From Chlorophyllum brunneum (Eukaryota > Basidiomycota > Agaricomycetes > Agaricales > Agaricaceae): a DNA stretch of 64,000 nucleotides. The position numbers and the translations under genes are program-made. The DNA is taken from assembly GCA_963576785.1 (NCBI GenBank), contig OY756147.1, positions 2,108,001-2,172,000 on the forward strand, in the 5' to 3' direction. Of this stretch, positions 1 through 12,418 are shown piece by piece; positions within the stretch are counted from its first letter, which is position 1, and every line of letters starts with the position of its first letter. Below the pieces are notes generated by a model. That model ran no database searches, had not been told where the DNA came from, and was given only the letters and a program-made list of their open reading frames with translations.

Positions 1-3000
1 CGCATGTTCGCGTTGTACACCGCCAATTCCTTCTCTGCTTGAACACGTAGTCGCAGTACGACCCTCGTATACGCCCTCGTGGAAGCCGTCAGCGCCCGCA
101 CTGTATCCAAAACCTCCATATCACGATGATTCGGGTGAATAGATAGTGATTGCACATATAAATTCGCTATACGCGCATATTCATGCGTGGGCGTCGACAC
201 GCCTCGCATGTAATCACTCAAATCCTAATAAGACCATCAGCTATCATCACACTACACATCTCAAAATCCAAACTCACCTGAAGCGACAAAGACAATGGGT
301 CAGGATCCTCCCATCCCCACCTCTGATACCCAACCGGCCTTAAATACCTCTCCAAAATATCCTCCCTCACCTCCCTCTTCTGCACCATCACAATTCTAAT
401 CTCCCTCGACACACTAGCAAGCAAACACCAATCATAAAACGTCAAATACTCCAACAACATCTGCAAAAACTCCGGATCCGACACGAAGTCCAGCAATATG
501 TACGGTCCCTTCTTGTCAGTAGCTCTATGTTTCTCCTTTTCCGCAACTCTAGCAATCATATCCGCAATAAGAGGTGGAGGTGGGGACATGAGTTGCGAAA
601 AGACCAATGCACGCGAATTTCGATGTTCGGTAAAACGTGGTGTTGGTATCACATCGTTCTTGTCCTCCATAATTCCACCGGTCGCCATCGTGTCTTGTCC
701 TTCACGCGTAGCAGCAGGTTCTTCACTAGAAGAAAGTTGTACCTGTGGTGCACTCGTCGATCCCTTCCTCTCCTTCGACTTCGAACCGTCCTTGGATCGT
801 TCCTTGGATTTTGACTTCTTCCTCTCCTTCTCTTTACGTTTCTCTCTCTTCTCTCTCTTCTCTTTCTCCCTCTCCTCCTTATCCTTGGCACTGCCCTTCC
901 TCTCCCCTTTGTCCTTGTCCTTGTCCCGGCCTTCCATCGCAGCAGCCGCAGCAGAAGACTCTACGATATCAGACTTGGCACCACCAGAACCAGCAACCAC
1001 CTTCACACCATCCACTTTCGCAAACGGATCCCCTTCATCAAACAACGGCTCTCCAATCCCACCCTTACCCATCCCAATCCCAGAATCAAAAGTCAACTCG
1101 AACAGTGGTTCAAGTTTATCCATCCGAGGTTGCGGCGACGCTGGCGTCAAAGGTCGACTAATGAAGTATTCTTAAGTATTCGTAATAACAGCTTTACATA
1201 GACACTCACCCATTCTTGTCCACATTTCCATTCACCGCTAGCTGTGGCGACGAGGACAACGCGTCTGCATTATCCGGAACAGTCAACCCTGCGGCGTCAT
1301 CCGGGTCAATAGACTCGAAAAAAGAAGCCGTCAAAAAACTCACCACTCGCGGTTCCGTTCATATTCATATTCGCGTGGTCGTCGTCTTGGTGGGGTGGTA
1401 TATGCGTCAAAGAAGCTTCACTCTCACCCGCTGTTTGCGTTTGAGCTTTGGTAGCAGTAGGAGTATTCGAAACTGGAAGTTCTCGTGTCCTCGGAGGCGG
1501 TGGCGGCGTGTCCAGCAAAGAAGCCGCGGGAGGGCTCGGAGTCGTAGCGATAGAAGGGGAAGACGAAACTTGAGTTGAAGATGACGCAGACCTGGTTGGT
1601 GGCCCAGAGGAAGTCGTACGATGGAGAGCAGTAGCGGGAAGTGGTGGAGGAGGGGGAGAGAATGAGCTTGGTGGTGGAGAAGTAGGGACGTTTGATGTTC
1701 GGTTGATCCTCGAAGATCCGCTTACGACGCTCACCGGCCTCGATTTACTCAAAACCGACGGCGACGCGTTGATGTGTTGTGGAACATCTAAACAGTAAGG
1801 GTTCGATGTGCAAGAGAAGTCAGGGTGGTAACAATTTAGTGTCGATTTTAATATATTTTCATCAGCACCAGGGTCTCCAAATCACGTCATGCCACTCACC
1901 GCTTGCGATTAATTGCCTCGGTTGTTGTTGCTGGTGGGGTAACGATGCCCGACGAGGCGGACCAGGCATTGGTGGAAGCTGTTGAGTATACGACTGCGGA
2001 GTCCTTATATATTCTGTTGGCGGTGATGGTGGGTAACCACTGCGCATATCGAACTCTTGTGGGATTTCGGGTAGATGGGACATACGAAACGCAGCGGGGG
2101 TATCGCCATTCCTATTGGTATACATGGGAGTTTGATTGGGATTACCATTCCCTCCCTCCATAGCGGCAAAAATACGAGGTTTATTTGGATTCATCATTGG
2201 ATTTGTTCCTATCACTCCCGTTGTGTAAGGGCCCAGACCCTGAGGAAGAGGTGGAGTATGCATCGTTCGTGGTAAAGCAGCGGGCGAGGGCCGAAGTTGA
2301 GCATGTCCCGGAGGACCCATCGTATGATGTCTTGTCGGAGGCGTCCTCGACATGGGCGGTGTTGTCGATTTTGGCGGTAACTGTGGTAAAGCTTTTTGCT
2401 GCGTTTGTCTCTTTGATGGGGTTTTGGGTGGTGATGCCGGCATTGACGATGACATGGGTATATGCGCAGTTGGCGCAGGCGGTGAGGCAGGTGCACGACG
2501 CGGGGGAGAATTGGGTTGTTGTGGGTATGGTGAGAACGAGGGACTACGTTTCTCATTATGTTGTTGGGTGGGGGTATTGTTGGTTGAGAAGGAGTTGAGA
2601 GTAGATGATCGTAACGATAGACGGAAATCCTTTAGTGGCGATGACAGCAGATCTCCGTGTCCCGTACTAATATTGACGCCCATGTCGTTCTCGGGCGGGG
2701 GTGGGAGAGGAGGGTATTTGGGAGGAAGAGGGGGGAGAGAGTAGTGGGAAGGAGAGGAAATGGGCGGTGGACTAGAAGACGGCTAAACATTTAAATATGA
2801 AAAAAGGCAAAAACATCGTGGCCCGGGATGAAAAAAAGGTGTAAAGCGGGCTGGTCAGCGAGTTCTAATGATGTCATGAACAGACACTCACAGGGATTGG
2901 GGGACGAGCAGAAGCATGTTGGTGTGGTTGCTGAGGCTGTCCTGTTGGCTTTGAGTTGAGGGAGTCTGGGGGTGTGGTGGTGAACAAGCTGTCGCCGAAT

Positions 3001-4033
3001 TCCTGTTGGATCGAGATGGAGAGGGTCAGATGGAGATGGCAAAAGCAAGATGCAAAAGGTTTAGCAAGATCGCAGTGCGCATGGACATGGGCGTGGCATG
3101 CAGAGAGCTGTGGGGAGGGGGCACAAGGGCGACTCAAAGGCAAACGCAGACGAGTTTACGCGATGATGGATGATTTGAGCTAACGCCCGCTTTCGACCAG
3201 TCTTCTCCCGCAAATGCTCGCTCCGGAGAGCTTATCATCGGGGCGAAGAGCCAGGCTGACAGAGATGAAGAGGGAGATTTTCACGGCATGCGAATCTTGG
3301 AGAGAGGATTAACCTCAAGAGGAGCGAAGAGAGACTCGCAGGAGAACGATGGACGCCTCGGTGGGGAGAAAAAGAGGGCGATCCCAAGGACACTTACCTG
3401 GAACAACGCTATCTCTGGCGGAAGGTCGATGAACGGAGACTGGCGGCCTTGGGAATCGAGGGGAGACGACGGCCTGGCTGGCTGGCTCATGATCGTCCCT
3501 GCGCCAGACGATCTCGGCTGCAAGGGCGGTCCATTGTGCGGGTGGTCCACAGCAGGGGGTCCAGGTTGGGCATAGACTGGCTGTGGAGCGCGCACGGAAC
3601 GCCTGTACGCCGTGTACGGATCACCAGCAGGGAGCGGCTTGTCTCGAATGACAGGAGCCAAAGGTTGTTGGGCACCCAGCGAATACCGCGCGGTCTTCTC
3701 CTCCTGTCCGTAATTGCTCGAAATCTCGACACTGCGCGGGTCGTAGCCGCTAAATGCACTCGGCGGCGCTGCGTTGTTTGCTGTCCGACGCCGCTGCTGG
3801 TCGACATGCGGCGGCGCATTTCGCGTCGAATGTATCGAAGCACTGTCCCTGCGAACTGCAGAGAGCGCCATAGGCCCGGAAACTACGACCTTGTGGTCCT
3901 TTGCAGGGCCATTTGTAGTTGCGAAGCGGGCGAACAGCGGGGTGGGGGCTGAGGGAGCTGTGTGGTGGGGATTTGAGGGCGAATTCGGCCCTGGCGTGTC
4001 GTTTTTTGATTTTTTGCGAAGGAAACCAGCCAT
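1..4033 (-). CDS. Very long Pro/Ser-rich protein with C-terminal F-box-like helical region (partial, 3' end outside window)
   Basis: Function not recognised. Seven exons join in frame: 4033-3398, 3002-2892, 2782-1900, 1787-1344, 1288-1210, 1157-278 and 224-1, giving about 1085 residues before the window edge. The start MAGFLRKKSKND is the first ATG and is followed by a basic patch. Residues from roughly 30 to 700 are low-complexity Pro/Ser/Thr/Gln, rich in SPP, PPTP and PPLP stretches that look like SH3 or phosphorylation sites. Next comes a highly charged Lys/Glu/Arg block at about 1000-700 on the DNA. Beyond it is an ordered segment (LLEYLTFYDWCLLASVSREI) that resembles an F-box helix pair, and then a helix ending LRLRVQAEKELAVYNANM at the edge. 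Introns are 53-115 bp, except for about 400 bp between the first two exons. Antisense ORFs here are shadows of the repetitive composition. I infer a scaffold or regulatory protein; an F-box role is only a possibility. Confidence 0.75.
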
Positions 4034-6050
4034 CGCAGGGAGAGCGAGATCTGGCTGCTACCGCCTCGAGGAGGGCATGGGTATGGGCAAAAACTACCAC
4101 AACCCCGATATGGTAGTCTCTCCGTGCCTGGGCGCCTGAAAACAAACACTTGGCCGTTGTTCTACCGTGTGGGGCGCGACTCCATGGTTCCTCGTATAGT
4201 AGTGCACTTCGTCATTTCTTACCACTGAAAGTCGTGATCATCATTCAATATCTGACCCTGTGGCTAATAGAAGCACGGCCCTCGGTGGTCACACCACAAA
4301 CACAAAGCAAAAACTCACTTGTTGAGCCACCAACCTCACCCTGAACCGATAAGAAGACACGCGGATCAGAGTGTATGTTCCAATGTGGATGAGAAACGGA
4401 ACCTCTCAAACTTCAAAGCAAGTTCAAACTACCTCTACATATCACCCCCAGTCACCTCCGAGGGTAACAATGCGGAAACTGCTCTAATCGCAGGAACCAA
4501 CAATCTCAAAACCTGTTCCTACATTTGTCTTCACAACCAATCCCCCTATATCTAGAGTCAATCAAACCATGCTCCCATCCCAACCTTTCTTTTACCCCAG
4601 GATCACCTACTTCTGGTAGTTCACATCATGGATCATGTTTATGATACCATTGCCTAGACTCTCTCCTCAATACGACACTTGCTACTACTACATGATCCTC
4701 GCACGGAAGAAGTAAACTATCCCGCCCAATTAATATCCCTGACAAGTCCAAACTCTGTTCGACTTTAGTTACTATCGGTGTTCGGCACTATATTCACACT
4801 CCGACCCGGCATTATCTTTTGTTCTACTCAAGCTACAAGAAAACATTAGCACTGTGCAAAATACGAGGCCAAAACTGCCATAAAAAATATTACAGACTTA
4901 TCGAAACTCTAGAGACACCGAAACAAGGGATATTAAGTAAAGACTTACCCACCACTTTCTCTGTCAACGTTTCATATCCAAGACGGATGAAAGGTCTTCT
5001 AGGCTCATATACACCTTCTCAACGATTGTCTCTTGATCACCTCCCCTAAACCCAACACAACCACGCGCCTAAGTCAACTTCGACGAAACACCTTACAAAA
5101 ATCCCCAACTTCACCAAATTCACAGAAAATATAATCATTTATTCGTTTTAGGAAGATATGCTAATAACACGAACCAAATCTTTTCAATCCAAAGATCATC
5201 TATACAACGATATCACCCAAACAGTACCAAGCCACCTCCTACCCCCCAAAATCCTTGAAAACCCTAACCCCTTACCGTTAAACTATTTTAACTATAAACA
5301 CCGTGGCGTTGTGGGGTAAAAGTATCAATCGAATCAGCAGATTCAAAGTATCATGGCCTCGTTGATAAAAAGTAACCAACGACGACGACATGTATAACGA
5401 CGCATGGAGAGAAGAAGAAGAAGAAAAGAAGAAGTAAACAAACTTCTCATCTTCGCAAGTCACTATTCACCCCCAAAAAACAAACTTCTTCTTACTCGCC
5501 CACCACCCTCACCTTGCTACTGCGCACACACCACGTGTTATGTGTTACCCTATTATCTATAGCCTGAGTCTATTCTCAGCTTCACTGTAGAATCTTATCA
5601 ATGGTTTCAACATCCCAATACCTCGCCTTCCTAATCTCCGAAATCCACAATACCTCTCTTCTCTCATCATAGACAACATCCGATACAACAATGCGAATCA
5701 ACACACATTCTAGTTCCTCGGTCCCACTTTAAACCTCACCACCCGTCCTCAATTATTACGCGAACTCCAAAGAGACGCTTTTATTACTACATTAAACACG
5801 CTATCGCTCTACGTCAAATGCGTTTCACTGGTTCTATACTCTTGGTGTGTTTTTTAATGCCACTACGGCTTTACAATTTACTTTCATGCGAGGATTGGGT
5901 ACGCAATGTGCATATATATAAAATTGTGCGCATTACGCAGTGGGGTTTTAGATTAATGGTGTGTACATCGTAGAATCTTTCGATTGACCATCGTTTCACC
6001 GGTTACTCAAATCATCGATGAAATATGAGATGAGGGAGTCATCGTGATGC
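4034..6050. other. Gene-free stretch, AT-rich
   Basis: I see no supported gene in these 2 kb upstream of the long disordered protein. ORFs are short, lack family features and have no convincing splice partners. The left part presumably holds the promoter of the minus-strand gene, but no core element can be assigned with confidence. Confidence 0.5.
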
Positions 6051-6650
6051 GTTGAATATTTCTTAGGGGACGCCCAAGGATAGTAAAGATGTTGAAGATA
6101 TCATTATTGGGTCATTGATACATTTACCCAAATTCCAGACACTGTATACTCCATTTATAACTGCCTCGCCGACTTGGATATCCTTGCTGCAGAGGGTCAT
6201 GATGGACGATCGATTCTCACCCAAAAGCGCGAAATCATTTCTACGTTCTTTCTTCACGTCCACCAAGATCATCATCCCAAAATCAACCACTATATATTGA
6301 ATCTGTTCTTAACACTCAAGAAGTGCCATCGCCATTCCTAGATTGGCACTCTCAACTATATTACAAGAAACCTCATCCCAATTGAGCTTTTCAGTACATT
6401 CCCCGACAATTTCGCAAAGGAGGATTTAAAATAGCGTTATGAGGAATTTGGTAGTGCTGGGGAGTTGGATAGGACGTTGGATAATGGCGCCTCAGATGGG
6501 TTTAGTTCCTGGAGTTCGGTGGCCGAGATTGTATGAGACAAGAACTTGTCGGTGGCGGAGTCGGAAAAGGAGAGATGGTCAAGGCTACTAAGGACGTTTC
6601 CGGTCCTGGATCATTCAAATTTGAATTGATCGTCTTCCGAGTCCATTCAT
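6051..6650 (+). pseudogene. Decayed coding relic of unknown family
   Basis: The forward strand keeps one long open frame (DTVYSIYNCLADLDILAAEG and onward through about 65 codons from 6118). It then runs through an in-frame TAG near 6340, another near 6430 and a TGA near 6535, with coding-like acidic and hydrophobic composition between them. A second frame (IIGSLIHLPKFQTLYTPF) is open over the same start. No splice signals remove the stops. I infer the remains of a gene. The family is not recognised, and an unusual exon structure cannot be excluded. Confidence 0.35.
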
Positions 6651-7134
6651 GATTTTAGGAGTTCGTGATCCCAGCTGACCGGAATTGAGGTACGCTCGGG
6701 TTGGCAAGAAGTTCTAGACCCTACACAACGTGTCATATCCGAGCGCTACGATGTGTGTCCGAGACCACTCCGTTCACAAGATACGGCCCCCGTCCCCTGG
6801 CTCGATATGTACAGATTTACAAGCTGAAACCAATAATAAAGATACGTAAGATTTTTTTTATGAATTGGCTTCTCTTGGCCCTGAAATGGTTAGACGCACG
6901 ACCGGAGGCATTCTGTTTTCTTAATTCGGAGTGTGTCGGAAACTCAAAAACATGAATTGCGCCACCGGTTGGAACCTGACAGGGAGAACAAAACCCACAT
7001 GTGACACCTTGGAACCTGGTTAACGACAACTTCATACTTGCTAGCTTTCTTCTTCTCCCCAACTCAAACATCCACAATACTACTGAGGAAAGCGTTATTC
7101 GAGGCGAGGACCGGGAACGTGTCTTGAGGACAGG

Positions 7135-8462
7135 ATGAATACGACGGTGGATCAAGCGATCCTTGCGGAAGTGTTGAAAAGTATTCATACCAGGAATTAC
7201 TGGACTTGTGAGTGCCATAACTCAAGAGTGGAGCTCGTTAATAATGGAGATAATGATCCTAGTTGCCACCTTGGGATTATTATTTGCAGATTATCTCGCA
7301 ACCTTCGTATCGGAATTCTTATACATCTGGAAGTACGAGGTCCTTTCAACCGTGAATCCTCTGTAAACTCTAACAAAAAAAAAACCTTCAAGGACTCCAA
7401 TTACTTTTGTGAAGATTGTCTTTTGTTTCTCGCGCTATATTGCACTTTTCGGACAAGGGCAAGTTACTATGCAACGAATCCAGTTGTTACGATGCTCATC
7501 TACACGGTCGTCGTACAGGATTAATTGCTATCTACTCCTGGCCGTCCTCTCTCCAGCTCACATACCAATCCAGCCCCGGGTTTGCATGAATTGGTTTGAT
7601 TATCAGATTTCGTTGTTGTGGCTACTCCTCCTGGCAGCGGACATAGTGCTGATGTTCCGAGGTAATTATGTCTCGTCTGTCTCCTTCAATCTGTGAGGCT
7701 AATGCCATTTTTTCCAGTCATCGTTTTATACAACTGTCATCGACTTGTCCGTTGTGGAGTTGTGTTGATTCTGATTGCTGAACTGGCGCTCGCCGTAATA
7801 TGTGGGTATGTGTCAACGAGGAATGCAGCATTTAACAATGCATGCGAGTTTGAAGGAATCTCACCAGGAGCGCTGGTTTTTGGGTTGGCGACTTTCCCTA
7901 CAGGGTATCTAAACTATGGTACTGACAATTCGCATGGATTAGCGGTTTCTTTATATTGAGCCATTCGGTTATTTGGTTTGTCACTACTTCCAAGAAGAGG
8001 GTACCATTGACTCTAGTCACACCGTCCATGAGTACGACTTTTCGTGATGGTGCTTGGGCAGCACTATTCTTCATGTGTGCGTGTAGCTCACCTTACCTAT
8101 TGATGACGTCAATTTTAATTTGGAACAGCTATATTTATTGCTACGGTCCCCTACTCGCTCGCAATGAAGAACGTCAGGACGGAAATAGTCTTCGCGTAAG
8201 TGTTTGCTCAGATTAACTAAAAATGCTCATGCCACTGATCAATAAATCGAGTAGATTACCAACTACGCTGATTTCACTAATGGTATGCTTTACTTGGGGC
8301 CTTCCTACATCATAGCTGATATATCTGGAAAAGACATGCAGGTTGATTTTGAACATGCACGAAGAGCACGTCGCGCTTGAGGCTGATATGGTTTTCGACC
8401 ACATCTGTCAAAATCAAGGTCCGAGCGGGAAAGATATTTGTCCGGACGCTATCTCACCCTAA
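7135..8462 (+). CDS. DUF6533 domain-containing multi-pass membrane protein
   Basis: This belongs to the basidiomycete-expanded DUF6533 family of seven-helix membrane proteins, whose biochemical role is unknown. From the ATG at 7135 the spliced product reads through ATLGLLFADYLATFVSEFLY (helix 1, the DUF6533 start), IWKYEVLST, IALFGQGQ, WLLLLAADIVLMFRVIVLYN, a long hydrophobic helix (LILIAELALAVICGY), a C-rich loop (NACEFEGISPGALVFG), KKRVPLT, FRDGAWAALFF, a helix containing IATVPYSLAM and the hallmark ending CRLILNM. Junctions were chosen so that these family motifs stay in frame: donors GTGAGT at 7211, GTATCT near 7905 and GTATGC near 8283, and acceptor AAAAG before ACATGC. It stops at TAA 8460-8462. 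The middle, from 7440 to 7600, is less certain and may contain another intron. All seven helices seem to be present, so I treat it as intact. Confidence 0.72.
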
Positions 8463-10053
8463 GGCATAGAGCGTGAGGATCAGTGATAGGGTTGCGGCAA
8501 AGAGGCACTCGGCGTTCTACGATCTTCTTGAAACAACTTCGATAGTCCCCGTTCGAAAGTCGTGCAGTACTTCCACAGACTTTCTCCGCTCGAAGCTCGC
8601 GGAATAGGTACTATGAACCAAATAAATCCTCCAAGCTTAGAACATTCCTGTGACATTTATTGGTTTCACGCCCATAACTCGAAGAACAACAAGAATCAGT
8701 CCAACCCTGTTTACGACAGTCAGGTATCGGTCCATCCAAAATAGTCGCTCATTTCCCGGCGTCTAGATCCTCAACGCTTGGTGTACCTTTCTCACACCTA
8801 CCATTGCCCTTCCCCACAGAGTCTGCATACAGGAACTCCGAGCTCAAAACCGGGGCTGATGTCGAATTTATGTATATGGCTCCAGTCGTCATGGAATCAT
8901 TCTGGAGAACGGGGAATTTTGGAGCTTGTACTGACTTGACTACTGGAAAGCCCCCGTCTCTAGGCATGCAGATGGGCAACGTTATAAGTTTCCAACGGCA
9001 GCTTTATGAGGCCAGGTAACTTGAGGTTGCATCACTATTGGAAGGGACTAACGACCGGTCCTAGGGCAACGTCGCCATCTTACTGAGTCATATGTTTACT
9101 ATATAGTTACCAACAATTCGTCTGGGAAAGACGGTACCAGGTTATTATTCGGGTGGTGTTTATTGGTGCACCCCTTCAACTCGTTGTTCATCAAGTAAGT
9201 GTGGTCTTCTTAATAGCGCACTAATCACTTGCAGCCGAAGTCGACAAGATTGAGGCAGTCTTCCGTAGGCCGGAAGGGTGTGAGGCTTGGAATGCTACTA
9301 TCCGACTCAACTACTCTCACACGTTTGGTAATTAAGGTTATACCTTATGGTTAACGTGTGCAAGTTGATCGTGAACATGCACACTCACAATCAGTCCAGC
9401 CCTAGTGGATGGCAATAGGGGCCATATATATGTATACCATAATCAGGATCGAAATTTATCTCACGGTTTCTGGATACGCTACGGGCCCCGGTGTGGTAAT
9501 AGAGGATTTCATCTCCTCGGCATTTCACTGCGATTAGGCAACCCTCCTGGAGGGCTCAGTGTGGCGCACGATCTCCATAGCTCCAAAGAGGCTACTTACC
9601 GGCGTACTGTGTATGTTGTCAATATTACGTCACCACAGCGGATTTCGAGAGCCTCGGCTTCGTTAAGCAGTGCGGTTGATCGCAGACCTGCTTGGACGGA
9701 GGGCGAATCAATAAGCGGGCATACTCCAATTCTTCCCGAGTTATACTTGCGGAACAGTCAGCAACCAGGTGCACCCGCAGATGACTTGGGTGAAATACAT
9801 GAGGACGCAATAGCCGGCACTCGGGAAAAGGCCGGCCCGGAGTCAGAAATGCCAAAACGGCACAGGTTATTTTAAGGTACGACAATCCGGCTGGTCAGCC
9901 GTTGCCAGCATTCGTCGGACATTGGACGATTTCAGAAATGTTGCCGTTCGGATAAGTTTCCGCAATATGTGCGCGTTTATAGACCGCCCTCTTATAAGGA
10001 ACATATGGCCCTTCCCACGACACCTTGCACCAGACTCCTCTTTTCCCTTCGAA
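8463..10053 (+). other. Unresolved coding-like stretch between the DUF6533 and MFS genes
   Basis: Two forward ORFs stand out. The one at 8804-9019 (GACTDLTTGKPPSLGMQMGN inside) is compositionally protein-like. The one at 9405-9875 ends in an acidic, Pro/Ala-rich tail that looks like a cytoplasmic or disordered C terminus. Several GTAAGT and CAG pairs lie between them, for example near 9195 and 9235, so one spliced gene is conceivable. I could not join them into a model of a known family, and stops interrupt the intervening frames. It may be a degraded gene or a lineage-specific one. Confidence 0.25.
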
Positions 10054-12418
10054 ATGGTCTCACACCCTTCCTCGTCGACACAGACACTACCTGGTGAAAA
10101 CGTGGCCGAAAATGCTAACGAGACTACCCATAATAAGGATAGTACTGGGGCATACGAAGAATCTAATTCTGGTATATTATGGGTTAATTGGGATGGGCCT
10201 GAAGATCCGCAAAACCCAAAGAAGTGAGTTTTTTTTTACCCACCTTCGCTGCTGACGTCGTTAACGACGACACTAGTTGGGCTTATCGCAAAAAATGGGC
10301 ATCGACGGTGATAGTGTCTTTGTTCACCTTCATATCACCCGTATCATCATCGATGGTGGCACCAGCAACTTCCCAGATAATAGAGGAGTTCGGGGTGCAG
10401 AGTCCTACAATTGAGGCCATGATGACCTCTGTATTCGTTCTTGGTTACGGTACGTGCCTGTACATTATTAGGTACCAAAAATGAAGCTTCTCACTGTTCA
10501 TATTAAGCCTTCGGCCCTTTGGTGCGTGTTTCGGATGCGTGTACAGATTCATCATACTCATGGCGCTTAGGTCCTTGGTCCTATGAGTGAACTATGGGGA
10601 CGATCGCACGTGTTACAGCTATCTAACCTTTTTTACCTTGGTATGTCGCCTGTGGCCTCACTTTTTCGACTGCTGATTTTCTTTTGCGGGTAGCTTGGAA
10701 TCTTGGATGTGGCTTCGCACAAAACAAGGGACAACTCATCGCCTTTCGCTTCTTAGCGGGTTTGGGTGGTAGTGCACCTTTAGCAGTGAGTTTCTTTCTT
10801 TCTTCTTAACTCCTATTCCTCGAAGGCTGAACATACCAGATTGGTGGTGGTGTGCTTGGCGATGTCTGGACGGTGGAAGAGAGAGGCAAAGCCTCTGTCA
10901 TTTACTCGCTTGCTCCCTTGCTAGGTCCAGTAGTGGGACCTGTCTGCGGTGGCTGGTAAAAGCTTTTCATACTTTGAGATAAATTCCGCAGCTGATTGCG
11001 TTCCAGGATAGCCGAGCGATCGACTTGGAGATGGGTTGTAAGTCCTTTCACAAGAAAGATATGGAGAACATAAATTGAAACCACTTGTAGTTCTGGTCAA
11101 CGAGCATCGTTGACGTCGTGATCCAACTAGCCGGTCTTTACTATCTCAACGAATGTGAGCCATATTCTCCAGGTCACGGGTTTCCGCTTGGTAATACTAA
11201 TTGCCGCAGCTTTTGCACCATACCTTCTAGAGAAAAAAGCAAAGAAAATCGAGGCCACTATGGACCTGGAAAATGGCCCGATAAAGCAGGTTAAAACCGT
11301 GTACGACAGTAAAGGCAGTCGGCAGTCAGTCTCTCTTCCAATCTGATTTAAGCGAATGCGGCTAACTATATTCCCAGTTGGAAAGATATATTCAGCACCG
11401 CCCTCACCCGACCGTTCGTGCTATTTGCGTACGAACCGATTATTCAACTACTGGGACTTTATATGGCACTGCTCTACGGAATCTTCTATCGTATGCAACG
11501 TTTGATGTCAAAGCCACGATGTATTATAACTTCTTGCCACAGTTTTCCTGACAACCATCCCGGCCATCTTCTCTCGGATATATCATATGGAAGTTGGGGC
11601 TGGAAGCCTAAATTATATTGCGTTAGGAGTTGGACTGACATGCGCATCCCAAGTAAGGATTTTTCTACTCAGAGAGAATCGAAAGCCAATAATTCGATCA
11701 GATCAATGGACGTTACATAGACAGGATTTATATTTGGTTGAGGGAAAGCCGTGGACGGGGGGTTGGGGAGCCAGAGTTTCGGCTGCGTGAGTCCTATCAA
11801 ATAACTTGATCCATCCGGATTTTCTGACAGTCGGCAGCGTCCATGTTCCCTGGAACAATTCTTATGCCAGTAGGATTATTTCTAACGGGATGGGCTGCTC
11901 AGAATCAGCTCCATTGGATCGTAACAGATATCGTGAGTAACACAACAATGATGATAACGCTGGCGGTGCTGATGGCTTCGCAGGGTATCGTTCTCGTCGG
12001 CGCAGGTGTGATTCTGAACTTCCAATCGATACAGATCTATGTTCTGGATACTTTTACCCTGCATGCTGCATCTGCTCTCGCTGCTGTATCATTCTTACGA
12101 GCTCTTGCTGGATTTGGCTTTCCTCTCTTCGCGCCAATAATGTATGAGAAGCTGGGATACGGTAAAGGGGACACCGTCCTCGCTTGTGTATCGATTGCGC
12201 TAGGTTGCCCTGCGTACGTGAAATCAAATCATCATACAAGGCTTGATCTTATTGTTTCCATCAACAGTCCTTTTATTTTCTGGTTCTACGGGAAGAAGAT
12301 CAGAATGATGAGCCGGTTTGCTCGAAAGCCCGAGAAGCAAATCCATACACAACCTCAACACAATGTATCACAATTCCGTGATTCTGACGCTGAAAAAAAA
12401 CCACCTCTCTCACCCTAA
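10054..12418 (+). CDS. Major facilitator superfamily transporter, DHA1 drug/polyamine:H+ antiporter type
   Basis: This is a predicted 12-helix plasma-membrane exporter driven by the proton gradient. The cytoplasmic N terminus carries the WDGPEDPQNPK motif typical of fungal DHA1 proteins (FLU1, TPO and related). It is followed by helix 1 (VIVSLFTFISPVSSSMVAPA), FVLGY, and the family pattern LVLGPMSELWGR, which is the loop 2-3 signature. Then come FRFLAGLGGSAPLAIGGG with GDVW (motif C region), LAPLLGPVVGPVCGGW, and a central loop with a Lys-rich stretch (LEKKAKKIEA). The second half has ALTRPFVLFAYEPIIQLLGL, FPGTILMPVGLFLTGWAAQN, QSIQIYVLDTF and LRALAGFGFPLFAPIMYEKL. The tail is basic and Ser-rich and stops at 12418. 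About ten short introns interrupt it, including one with donor GTCAGT near 11327. No break was seen. It converges with the neighbouring acetyltransferase, which hints at shared detoxification, but the substrate is not predictable. Confidence 0.85.

Noticed and set aside
498..1175. Plus-strand ORF of 225 codons rich in Ser/Phe/Leu
   Set aside because: It is antisense to the charged repeat exon of the long minus-strand gene; the Lys/Glu codons there give Ser/Phe on the other strand. No start context or splice partner.
2185..2744. Plus-strand ORFs rich in Gly/Val
   Set aside because: Antisense shadows of the Pro/Ser-rich exon at 1900-2782.
5278..5463. Minus-strand ORF with a poly-Ser run
   Set aside because: The run comes from an 'agaagaagaag' simple repeat; nothing else supports coding.
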